From NCBI GenBank assembly GCA_964599275.1, contig CAZRFK010000007.1, positions 1-51,293 of the forward strand: 51,293 nucleotides of DNA. Direction: 5' to 3'. The stretch comes from PUMD01 sp964599275. Lineage in GTDB: Bacteria > Bacillota > Sulfobacillia > SLMV01. A program made the translations under genes and the position numbers. Below the pieces are notes generated by a model that saw only the letters and a program-made list of their open reading frames with translations, searched no databases and was not told the DNA's origin. Every line of letters begins with the position of its first letter. Position 1 is the stretch's first letter. This document shows, piece after piece, positions 24,855-32,335 of the stretch.

Positions 24855-25618
24855 TGATGGGGGAGAAACAGGATAAAAGGGTCGTTCCGTGCCTGGATGT
24901 ACGGGATGGGCAGGTAGTCAAGGGAGTACAGTTCGAGTCAATACAGGTCGTTGGTGACCCGGGTCAGCTGGCCAGAAAATATCAAAACCAGGGTGCCCGT
25001 GAGCTGGTCCTTTTGGATATTACCGCAACGAAGCAAAATCGCGGTCCGGATCTCGGTGTGGTAAGGGAGGTTGGCAGCACCTGTACCGCTGAATTGACTG
25101 TCGGAGGAGGCATAAATTCAGTAGAGCGCGCCACTCAAACCATAAGTGCGGGTGCAAGCAAGGTTTCGGTTGGTTCAGCTGCAGTAAGCAATCCTCAGCT
25201 TATTTGTGATTTATCCAGCGCCCTGGGAAGCAGGGCAGTAGTCGTTGCCCTCGATGCCGCACGTGTTAACAAGGGTGATCTCCAGTGGGAAGTCTGTGTT
25301 CGGGGAGGCAAAGAACCCACCGGTCGCGGTGCAGTAGAGTGGGCACAGCGTCTGGTGCAGATGGGGGCCGGAGAGATACTGCTGACCAGTGTCGATCGTG
25401 ACGGTACGGTGGATGGTTACGATCTGGCTCTGGTGTCCGCAATCTCCTGTGCAGTGGATGTACCGGTCATAGCTTCGGGCGGAGCGGGGACTCCTGATGA
25501 TATGGCAGAAGCGCTTGATGCTGGTGCTTCCGCAGTGCTGGCTGCCTCAATATTTCACTTCGGTGAATATACAGTTGGCCAGGTTGAACGTTTTCTGTCT
25601 GAACTGGATGAAAAATAA
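24854..25618 (+). CDS. hisF: HisF, imidazole glycerol phosphate synthase cyclase subunit
   Basis: About 254 residues, a TIM barrel that joins PRFAR and ammonia to give IGP and AICAR. Motifs are RVVPCLDVRDGQVVKG with the first catalytic Asp, LVLLDITAT, TVGGGINS, and LTSVDRDGTVDGYD with the second catalytic Asp. The frame is open upstream to 24737 within hisA, but the natural start is ATG 24854 or 24857, after AGGAAGAGGA. Its usual partner HisH, the glutaminase, is not encoded in this cluster. Confidence 0.94.
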   Translation: MMGEKQDKRVVPCLDVRDGQVVKGVQFESIQVVGDPGQLARKYQNQGARELVLLDITATKQNRGPDLGVVREVGSTCTAELTVGGGINSVERATQTISAGASKVSVGSAAVSNPQLICDLSSALGSRAVVVALDAARVNKGDLQWEVCVRGGKEPTGRGAVEWAQRLVQMGAGEILLTSVDRDGTVDGYDLALVSAISCAVDVPVIASGGAGTPDDMAEALDAGASAVLAASIFHFGEYTVGQVERFLSELDEK

Positions 25619-25619
25619 G

Positions 25620-26258
25620 ATGGAAGTCATTGATTTTGAGCAGCTCACCTTCGATGAGAGAGGGCTGATTCCCGTAGTCGTACAGGATGAGCAGACCAGA
25701 AGTGTCCTCATGTTGGCCTATGCTGATGAAGAGGCGCTGCGGTTGACGTGCCAGCTGAAGGAAGCGCACTTTTACAGCCGCAGCAGGGATCAGTTGTGGA
25801 AAAAAGGCGAGACTTCCGGGAACCTACAGGAAGTTGTGGATATCAGGGTTGACTGTGATGCAGATGCAGTGCTTTACCTGGTAATACCAGCGGGGCCGGC
25901 GTGTCATACAGGGAAGTACTCCTGTTTTCATCGTTTTCTGTCTGGAGGCTCGTCCGGGCGGCAGGAGGTGGGAGTGGAGTTTCTCAATCATCTGTATGAA
26001 ATAATTGTTTCCCGCCTGGCAGAAATGCCACAAAACTCTTATGTGGCTTCCCTTAAAGATAAAGGGCTCCGGCACATGGTGCGCAAGCTGTGTGAGGAAA
26101 ACACCGAGGTAACTCTGTCTGCATTGACAGTGGAACAACCGGGATTTGTTGAGGAAATGGCTGACCTGTGGTTTCATTCTCTGGTGCTTTTGGCTCATCT
26201 ACAGCACAGTTTAGCAGATGTGTGTCGGGAACTGCATCGGCGGCACCACACAGATTAA
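25620..26258 (+). CDS. hisI: HisIE, bifunctional PRA-CH / PRA-PH
   Basis: About 212 residues. The N-terminal HisI domain (about 1-115) is phosphoribosyl-AMP cyclohydrolase, with HFYSRSRDQLWKKGETSGN, the metal-binding DCDADA and the Cys in GPACHTGKYSCFHR. The C-terminal HisE domain (about 120-212) is phosphoribosyl-ATP pyrophosphatase, with SYVASLKDKG, KLCEENTEV and EEMADLWFHSLVLL. It starts one base after hisF ends and is the last gene of the operon. The frame is open upstream to 25497 within hisF but without SD. No clear hairpin follows in the 53 bases before the convergent gene. Confidence 0.94.
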   Translation: MEVIDFEQLTFDERGLIPVVVQDEQTRSVLMLAYADEEALRLTCQLKEAHFYSRSRDQLWKKGETSGNLQEVVDIRVDCDADAVLYLVIPAGPACHTGKYSCFHRFLSGGSSGRQEVGVEFLNHLYEIIVSRLAEMPQNSYVASLKDKGLRHMVRKLCEENTEVTLSALTVEQPGFVEEMADLWFHSLVLLAHLQHSLADVCRELHRRHHTD

Positions 26259-26311
26259 TATTTTTACAGATAGTTCACTGCAGTCGGACAGGTGGCAGGA
26301 TAGTCAGACTT

Positions 26312-27982
26312 TCAACGGTTTTCGAATCTGCGGTCTGAGCCTTGATAGTCCTCAGTAGTGCCCGGGCCGGTAATTACCCGTCCAGCCAGAACACCGTCCA
26401 CTATCTCTCCGCTGCGGAGAACCATTTCGCCGTTTACCCATACGTACTCAATCCCCTGAGGGTACGACTGTGGATTGGTGAAACTGGCCGTATCTGCTGC
26501 AGTATCCGGACAAAATACAGTGATATCGGCCCAGTAACCTTTCTTTATAGTTCCCCGCTGGGGTAGCTGCAGATATTCTGCTGGCTTGGAAGTCATCATC
26601 GTCACCGCCTCGGTAAGGGAGAGCTTGTCCGGGCCGGTATAACGGGCCAGAATCCGGGGGAACGTTCCCCAACCCCGGGGGTGGCGTCGTCGGGCCAGCT
26701 CCTCGTCCATAGGCGGGCGGGCAGATGCATCGTTGGCTATGACTGCATTTGGCCAGGTCAATGTTTCCGCCAGCTGTTCCTCGCTGACCATTATTACCCT
26801 GGCACGAGCCCCGGGATGCTCATTGAGAATTTCTTGTGCTTTTACCCCGGGTGTAACACCTGATTGTTCAGCCAGTTCCGCCAGGGTATACTCACCCGCT
26901 ATCGGATCTGGATGGCGGCCCTCGGATGATTGTTTTTCATCAACTCCTGTTTGCATCTGGGGTATCTTGGGAGTAATGAATTCTGCCGGATACTGTTGGT
27001 AGACTGCTGCCAGCGACATGTCCGCTGCATAATCAGGTGAAAGATAGGGGTAGACATCGTACCACAGAGTGTTTCCATCTTTCTGCAGGCTCGCCAAGCC
27101 TTCATTAAGCATCTCCATGGCCTCGTCGTATAAATGCCAGTTCTGCTGCCCCACCACTTTGAAATGAGATATTCCCACTGAAATATCTGCCTTTTCACCT
27201 ATGATCAGTGATTCTCCAATGGCCTGCAGGATTTCTGCTCCTTCGCTCCGCATGTGTGTGACGTAAACGCCATCGTATTCGGCGGCTGCCTCCGACAGGC
27301 TTATCAGCTCTGCGGTTGGGGTGTATGAGCCCGGCACGTATTCAAGACCTGTGGAAAGTCCCAGGGCACCTTCCCGCATGGCCTGACGCACCTTCTCCTG
27401 CATCAACTCAATTTCCGGGGTGGCAGCAGCCCGGTCGTGATAGCCTATTACCCGGGCACGAATGGTTCCCTGTCCTGCCAGCAGGGCGTAATTTACTCCC
27501 ACACCCTGTTTCTGAATCCATTTAAAGTGTTCATCGATGGGCCATGGTGAGCGTCCGTCTACTCCTCCCACTTCTGTGGTTATCCCCTGCCTGAGGGCTG
27601 CTTTGGCACCACGGTACTCGTGGATAATCTCGTAAGTGTGGGAGTGGCTGTTTATGAAGCCAGGGGCAACTATCAAACCACTGACATCGATTTCTTCTCC
27701 GATGATTTCGGAGGGAGCCTGACCCACAAAAATAATGCGTCCATTCTTGACCGCCACATCAGCCTGATATGGTTCATCAGAAACTCCATCGATGACTTTA
27801 CCTCCGGTTAAGATATAATCGGCCACCAGAGGAGTCTGCTCAAAAGAGTTATCTTCATCGGAGCCATTGTCTATGGGCTCCGCCGGGGCTGTCTCCCCGG
27901 GAAACACGTGTATGAATCCAATTGCACTGATAAGAGCGAAGATCAGAATAATTGAAGCTGCCATTAAGTATCGAGTGTTCAT
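26312..27982 (-). CDS. Exported or membrane-anchored D-aminoacylase-like amidohydrolase
   Basis: About 556 residues. The ATG at 27982 has GGAG three bases upstream. An ATG at 28021 is also in frame, without SD. Residues 5-24 form a signal-anchor helix (YLMAASIILIFALISAIGF) followed by an acidic linker, so the catalytic domain should be outside the membrane. The amidohydrolase HxH is H113/H115 in GFINSHSHT. The bridging Cys of D-aminoacylases (NCG) is replaced by VDG (D142). It is a paralogue of the gene at 14793. Because the metal site differs, the substrate may be another N-acyl or dipeptide compound. It is divergent from an exported nitrilase homologue. Confidence 0.8.
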   Translation of the reverse strand: MNTRYLMAASIILIFALISAIGFIHVFPGETAPAEPIDNGSDEDNSFEQTPLVADYILTGGKVIDGVSDEPYQADVAVKNGRIIFVGQAPSEIIGEEIDVSGLIVAPGFINSHSHTYEIIHEYRGAKAALRQGITTEVGGVDGRSPWPIDEHFKWIQKQGVGVNYALLAGQGTIRARVIGYHDRAAATPEIELMQEKVRQAMREGALGLSTGLEYVPGSYTPTAELISLSEAAAEYDGVYVTHMRSEGAEILQAIGESLIIGEKADISVGISHFKVVGQQNWHLYDEAMEMLNEGLASLQKDGNTLWYDVYPYLSPDYAADMSLAAVYQQYPAEFITPKIPQMQTGVDEKQSSEGRHPDPIAGEYTLAELAEQSGVTPGVKAQEILNEHPGARARVIMVSEEQLAETLTWPNAVIANDASARPPMDEELARRRHPRGWGTFPRILARYTGPDKLSLTEAVTMMTSKPAEYLQLPQRGTIKKGYWADITVFCPDTAADTASFTNPQSYPQGIEYVWVNGEMVLRSGEIVDGVLAGRVITGPGTTEDYQGSDRRFENR

Positions 27983-28141
27983 TAACTCCAAAACCCCTTT
28001 TTGTTTACATAATTTTAGCATATTTGGAGTATCTCAAGGTGATTTACACTTACATGATACATATCTCGGCAAATTTTTTCACTGGCAGGGAGTGAAATTG
28101 CTGGTGGCTTATGTGAATGGAGTGAATTTTTAAGCAGGTAA

Positions 28142-28172
28142 TTGACACTGTGAAGTTGAAAATTGAAATAAT
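28142..28172 (+). promoter_or_regulatory. Possible promoter of the exported nitrilase homologue
   Basis: TTGACA (28142-28147) is perfect. The best -10 candidate AATAAT (28167-28172) is 19 bases away, which is long. It lies about 50 bases before the TTG start. Confidence 0.4.
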
Positions 28173-28219
28173 TAGATTATGTTTTGCAAGACCCTGCGAT
28201 ATTGGAGGAGGTGAAGTAA

Positions 28220-29389
28220 TTGGTGAGGAAGATTCGCCTTGCTGTGCTGATGCTGTTGTTGATGGTATCGGTGGCCTTCTGTGGGTATGGGTCAGTTGAG
28301 CGTCCTTCTGCAACTGCTGATATTGGGCAACCGTCTGAGAAGCCGCAAACAATCAACCTGGTGGCCGTGCAGATGCGGGCCCGCCTGGATTCATACCGCG
28401 ATGATGTGTCTTTCAGGCAGACGATTATGAGGTTGATGGACCGGGCAGCGGAGAAAACACAGCTGGCTGACGACACCCTGGTGGTGTTTCCAGAAAATGT
28501 GGGTACGCTCGCTGTTGTTGCGGACAACCACGAATCGGTAGAACAGGCTGATACGTTGGAGGAAGGGATAGAAAATGTGGTCCGCGGCAACTTGACTGGT
28601 GTGCTTTTTCAAAAATCCCGAAGGAGGGTCAGCTGGGCCCGGGCACTGTTTCTGGCCAGACAACAGCAGATGGCACAGATCTATTTCGACACCTTCTCTG
28701 AAGCAGCATCCAGACACGGTGTTTATCTGGCTGCCGGTACGGCAGCACTTACTGACGCTCAGATGGCCGAATATGTGCCTGCTGATGTACCGGGATCGCC
28801 GGATGAACAACGAGCCTCAGACCGGACAAACGTCTATAATGTCAGTGTGGTTTTTGGTCCCCGTGGTCAGGTTTTGGGGGTGGCTCGTAAGACTCATCTG
28901 ATAGATCTGGAGGGCCCGGAAGGTCTGGATTTTAGCAGTGGAGAGGTAGGTGGCCTGCAGCCAATCGATACCCCGTTGGGAACCCTGGGGTCAGCTATAT
29001 GCCTGGATGCTTTCAGGACCCAGGTATGGAGGCATCTGCATGACAATGGAGTTCAGATCCTGCTGCAGCCCAGCGCAAATCCTGTGCCCTGGGAACCCTG
29101 GCAGCAGGAAGAGTGGTTGTTCAGTGCTGCTGAGGCCGTTAATGTGGGACTGTTTCCATATGCGGTGAACCCCATGCTTACCGGCAGCATTTTGGACCTG
29201 GATTTTCATGGACAGTCCGGGATATTTGCATCACCTGAGGTTATGGAAAAAATCAATGTTGAGGGGGAGGCCATTTCCGGCTATCAGGATATTGACGGCC
29301 CGGATGTTTTTCTGCGTACGACGAAAGTTCCATCTGATGAACAGATAATTCACATCCGCGTGCCGCATCCCGACCTTCTCAACCGATGA
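28220..29389 (+). CDS. Exported carbon-nitrogen hydrolase (nitrilase superfamily)
   Basis: A 389-residue protein with an N-terminal signal sequence (basic MVRKIR, then LAVLMLLLMVSVAFC). The Cys at 21 invites a lipoprotein call, but the residue before it is Phe, which is unusual for a lipobox. The nitrilase triad is present: E92 (FPENVG), K224 (ARKTHLID) and C261 (AICLDAFR). It should hydrolyse an amide or carbamoyl C-N bond outside the cytoplasm. An insertion of about 60 residues between the Glu and Lys blocks makes it longer than typical members. The TTG start has GGAGGTGA eight bases upstream. Substrate unknown. Confidence 0.8.
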   Translation: MVRKIRLAVLMLLLMVSVAFCGYGSVERPSATADIGQPSEKPQTINLVAVQMRARLDSYRDDVSFRQTIMRLMDRAAEKTQLADDTLVVFPENVGTLAVVADNHESVEQADTLEEGIENVVRGNLTGVLFQKSRRRVSWARALFLARQQQMAQIYFDTFSEAASRHGVYLAAGTAALTDAQMAEYVPADVPGSPDEQRASDRTNVYNVSVVFGPRGQVLGVARKTHLIDLEGPEGLDFSSGEVGGLQPIDTPLGTLGSAICLDAFRTQVWRHLHDNGVQILLQPSANPVPWEPWQQEEWLFSAAEAVNVGLFPYAVNPMLTGSILDLDFHGQSGIFASPEVMEKINVEGEAISGYQDIDGPDVFLRTTKVPSDEQIIHIRVPHPDLLNR

Positions 29390-29418
29390 GGTCGGGTAGA
29401 GATACCCACCTGTTCATG

Positions 29419-29427
29419 TGCTATAAT
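29419..29427 (+). promoter_or_regulatory. Extended -10 promoter
   Basis: TGC followed by TATAAT (29422-29427) forms an extended -10 element. No good -35 is visible. It lies 36 bases before the small membrane protein gene. Confidence 0.5.
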
Positions 29428-29462
29428 CATGTCGACGGATCGCCGAAGGGTGGTGTTCACTT

Positions 29463-29783
29463 ATGGAGCAAGTTCGAGAAGAATCCGTGGGAATAATTAC
29501 TCTATCAATCACCCTGATACTGCTGGGTTCTGCGCTGCTGATGGAGAATGTTTTTGGGAATCCAATTTTACGACAGGGTATGCAGCGGTTTTGGCCAATA
29601 ATTATTATTCTTTTTGGTCTGGAACTTCTGTGGCGGACTCACCAGGCCGGTAGGTCCGATGAGCCTTTTCGGGTTCGGGTTGATTTTCTCAGTGCCTTCC
29701 TACTTGTAGCGATCATTGTTGCCCTGCACATTCCTTCAGGTGTGTGCCGTTTCATTCCTCCCCGGATGCGATTTTTCAGATAG
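29463..29783 (+). CDS. Small membrane protein with LiaF/DUF5668-like transmembrane region
   Basis: A 106-residue protein with three hydrophobic helices: about residues 9-28 (VGIITLSITLILLGSALLM), 43-57 (FWPIIIILFGLELLW) and 76-92 (LSAFLLVAIIVALHIPS). The pattern of a first helix ending in LLxEN, a loop, then WPIIIILFGLELL resembles the N-terminal domain of LiaF-like and DUF5668 proteins, which is only a weak family match. The charged C-terminus is short. GGTGG precedes the ATG. It is followed 31 bases later by the AstE/AspA-like gene, probably in the same transcript. Confidence 0.65.
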   Translation: MEQVREESVGIITLSITLILLGSALLMENVFGNPILRQGMQRFWPIIIILFGLELLWRTHQAGRSDEPFRVRVDFLSAFLLVAIIVALHIPSGVCRFIPPRMRFFR

Positions 29784-29813
29784 CAGTTTTAAAACATTGA
29801 AAGGAGAGATTAC

Positions 29814-30689
29814 ATGCAGAAGGAATTGATAACTGTAAAAGATGTTGTCACTCAGGACATTGAAGTATATCGCCTGGGAGAAGGAGATCCAAAGGTGCTT
29901 ATCACTGCCGGTCTGCACGGTGGTGAAATGACCGGGCAGCATGCTGCATTTGAGCTCCTTAATCAGCTGCAGGATGCCAGTCTTGAGGGACAGGTAACCA
30001 TCATTCCTCGCGCTAATCCAGCTGCATTCAGGCGGATGAGGAGAACCTCGCCATTTGATGAACAGGATATGAACCGGATTTTCCCTGGTGATGAGGACGG
30101 AACGCCCTCGCAGCGGATTGCCCATCATATTTATGATACAGCTGTAGAACATGATTACATTGTGGATTTACACTGCTGCGGTCCGCAGGGAAGCCCTTAT
30201 ACCCTTGCCCAGTACGAGGAATACGAATTTTCCGAAGAACTGGCGGGACTACTGGACATTCCCGTAGCTGTTCAGTCCGGAGGGGCAGAAGGCCAGCTGT
30301 TCGTTGAGGCTGCTGGCAGAGAAGAAATTCCTTCCGTTATTATTGAGCTTCCCGGAGGGGGACGCTCGGGAATGATAGATCTCAGTGCTGCAGATATGAC
30401 CGTTGAGGCTTTGAACCGTATGTTGACCCTCCTTGATGTCCTTCCCGGTGCAGCCGATAAACCCGAACCTGTATTCTGCGAGCAGCTCCGCAGGGTGAAG
30501 CCGCCTGAACACGGTCTGTTTATACCCGCAGTTGCTCCTGGCGAAAAATTCTCCGCAGGTCAGACTCTGGCGACACTAAATGATGAAGAAATTTCTGTGG
30601 GCTTTTCCGGTTTTGCAATAATCGTGCGTCCGGCCAGTTACGTTTTTGGTAATATGACCTCACTGGTTCTTGCTCCTGAGACCGAATAA
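29814..30689 (+). CDS. Succinylglutamate desuccinylase/aspartoacylase-family deacylase
   Basis: A 291-residue Zn carboxypeptidase-fold (M14-like) enzyme. The metal ligands are H35 and E38 in GLHGGE and H120 in VDLHCCG, with the catalytic Glu E178 in VIIELPGGG. RANPAAF and DMNRIFPGD are family blocks. These enzymes remove acyl groups from N-acyl amino acids. The substrate could be an N-acetyl, N-succinyl or other acyl amino acid. GGAGAG precedes the ATG. It sits between two nitrilase homologues, consistent with a small cluster for N-substituted amino-acid use. It ends at a strong hairpin. Confidence 0.82.
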   Translation: MQKELITVKDVVTQDIEVYRLGEGDPKVLITAGLHGGEMTGQHAAFELLNQLQDASLEGQVTIIPRANPAAFRRMRRTSPFDEQDMNRIFPGDEDGTPSQRIAHHIYDTAVEHDYIVDLHCCGPQGSPYTLAQYEEYEFSEELAGLLDIPVAVQSGGAEGQLFVEAAGREEIPSVIIELPGGGRSGMIDLSAADMTVEALNRMLTLLDVLPGAADKPEPVFCEQLRRVKPPEHGLFIPAVAPGEKFSAGQTLATLNDEEISVGFSGFAIIVRPASYVFGNMTSLVLAPETE

Positions 30690-30711
30690 GAAAAGCTTTT
30701 TTTCACAACCA

Positions 30712-30760
30712 GATGGTCGGGAATACATTTGCGCCCGACCATCTTATTATCGCTTTTTCC
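30712..30760 (+). terminator. Intrinsic terminator after the AstE/AspA-like gene
   Basis: A perfect 10-bp inverted repeat (30712-30721 and 30734-30743) with a 12-nt loop, followed by TTATTATCGCTTTTT. It starts 22 bases after the stop codon. Confidence 0.7.
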
Positions 30761-30871
30761 CGCTGCAGGAATTTGTTCGTGCGGGGCACTGATATCAACC
30801 ACGTAGTGGCTGAAGCAGCGTGAGGCATGTGAACAATGCCCCACCAGCATGAAAGAGAAATGGTATGTGTT

Positions 30872-30902
30872 TTAGACCAAAGCCTCAAAGCTGTATTATA
30901 AT
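30872..30902 (+). promoter_or_regulatory. Promoter of the cytoplasmic nitrilase homologue
   Basis: A perfect TATAAT (30897-30902) with a weak -35 TTAGAC (30872-30877) 19 bases upstream. The coding start is about 95 bases downstream. The 255-base region between the terminator and the start contains no supported ORF. Confidence 0.5.
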
Positions 30903-30996
30903 AAGGTAATGGGGAAGGGAAAAACTGAAATCCATTCTGATAGTGAGAACCACGAAGATAAAAACAAAGCAACTATAAAGTGAGGGGCGAATTAGT

Positions 30997-31803
30997 TTGC
31001 GGATTTCATTAATTCAGATGGACATGAAGGCTGGTGAGGTAGCAAAAAACCGGCAGATGGTGGAAAAACTGCTGGGAAGAGCCAGGGACAATCGAGCCGA
31101 TGTAGCTGTTTTGCCTGAACTTTGGAGTACCAGTTATATATGGCTGCAGGGTGATGAATATGAGGGAGAAAGAAACATCAGCGCCCTGGCAGAAGAACTT
31201 GAAAACGGGCCGACAGGCCGCTTTCTTGGTGAACAGGCCCGCCAGAAGGATCTTTGGCTGGTGGCCGGCACCATGCCTGAGCTGCAGGGTGAAGATGTTT
31301 ACAACACCTGCGCCGTGTTTGACCCTGAAGGCCAACTGGTCCACACTTACAGAAAGACTCACCTGATAGATCTCATGCAGGAGCCTGAACATTTCACTGC
31401 AGGCAGACAGTGCAGTACCTTCGACATTAATGGGGTCACAGCGGGAGCCATTATTTGCTACGATGTTCGTTTCCCTGAATTGGCCAGGAGTCTGGCGGTA
31501 CAAGGTGCAAAGATTATTTTCATACCTGCCCAGTGGCCTCAGCCGCGGATCGGCCACTGGGAAACACTGATCCGGGCCCGGGCATTGGAAAATCAGTGTT
31601 TTGTTATTGGCTGCAATAGACTTGGAGAATCCGGGAATGACATATTCGTCGGCCATTCTCTTGCTGTCGGTCCACAGGGGGAAACGCTGGCGTTAGCCGG
31701 TCCCGACTGTACTTTTGTTACAGTGGACATTGATCTGGAGCGGGTCCAACGGGCCCGACAATTCATGCCCCTGCTGTCTGACCGCCGTGAGGATGTGTAC
31801 TGA
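30997..31803 (+). CDS. Carbon-nitrogen hydrolase (omega-amidase/Nit-like), cytoplasmic
   Basis: A 268-residue nitrilase-superfamily enzyme without signal peptide. The triad is E41 (LPELW), K120 (YRKTHLID) and C154 (IICYDVRFPEL). The block PAQWPQPRIGHWETLIRARALENQCFVIGCNR matches the omega-amidase / Nit2 branch, which hydrolyses 2-oxoglutaramate or similar amides, so this is the best but not unique guess. The start is TTG after GAGGGGCG. Only three bases separate it from the DUF523 gene. Confidence 0.82.
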   Translation: MRISLIQMDMKAGEVAKNRQMVEKLLGRARDNRADVAVLPELWSTSYIWLQGDEYEGERNISALAEELENGPTGRFLGEQARQKDLWLVAGTMPELQGEDVYNTCAVFDPEGQLVHTYRKTHLIDLMQEPEHFTAGRQCSTFDINGVTAGAIICYDVRFPELARSLAVQGAKIIFIPAQWPQPRIGHWETLIRARALENQCFVIGCNRLGESGNDIFVGHSLAVGPQGETLALAGPDCTFVTVDIDLERVQRARQFMPLLSDRREDVY

Positions 31804-31806
31804 GAG

Positions 31807-32289
31807 GTGAAATGCAGACCGGTGATGCTGGTCAGTGCGTGCCTTCTGGGTGCGGCCTGTGCCTATGATGGCCGACCCCGTTATCACCGCCGACTGCATG
31901 AAACAGCTGGATCAAGTACAGTAGCCGTCTGTCCTGAGCAGCTGGGCGGTTTGTGCACACCGAGGTTGCCTTCCGAGATCACCGGGGGTACAGGGTGTGA
32001 TGTACTGAACCACAGGGCCAGGGTTTTGAATTCCTGTGGTGATGACCTATCATATCACTTCCGCCGGGGCGCCTGGGAAACTGTCAAACTGGGGTGCCAG
32101 CTGGGGGCAGAACTGGCTGTATTCAAGCCGCGCAGTCCCTCCTGCGGACCCCAGAAGCATTATGACGGTACATTTTCGGAGCAGCTGCGCAGAGGTTCAG
32201 GGGTAACCGCTTCTGCTTTGCAAAGAGTTGGGATTGGGGTTTTGACCCCGCGGCAGTTTTTACAAGATTTCGCTGAAGATGATCGGTAA
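31807..32289 (+). CDS. DUF523 protein (YbbK-like)
   Basis: A 160-residue protein with the DUF523 hallmarks: VSACLLGAACAYDGRPR at the N-terminus, VCPEQLGGLCTPRLPSEI, and FKPRSPSCGP. The conserved cysteines suggest a metal or thiol function, but no activity is established. The frame starts at GTG 31807. Downstream in-frame GTG and ATG codons at about 31822-31825 give the N-terminus usual for the family (MLVSACLLG), so the true start is uncertain. It follows the amidase gene with almost no gap. Confidence 0.78.
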   Translation: MKCRPVMLVSACLLGAACAYDGRPRYHRRLHETAGSSTVAVCPEQLGGLCTPRLPSEITGGTGCDVLNHRARVLNSCGDDLSYHFRRGAWETVKLGCQLGAELAVFKPRSPSCGPQKHYDGTFSEQLRRGSGVTASALQRVGIGVLTPRQFLQDFAEDDR

Positions 32290-32335
32290 TTTATTGAGGA
32301 AGTACCTGTAGATTTTTTTGAAATGAGGTGGGAGA

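Noticed and set aside
28220..28290. Lipoprotein signal for the exported nitrilase
   Set aside because: The only candidate Cys (residue 21) is preceded by Phe, which does not fit the lipobox. An ordinary signal peptide or anchor is as likely.
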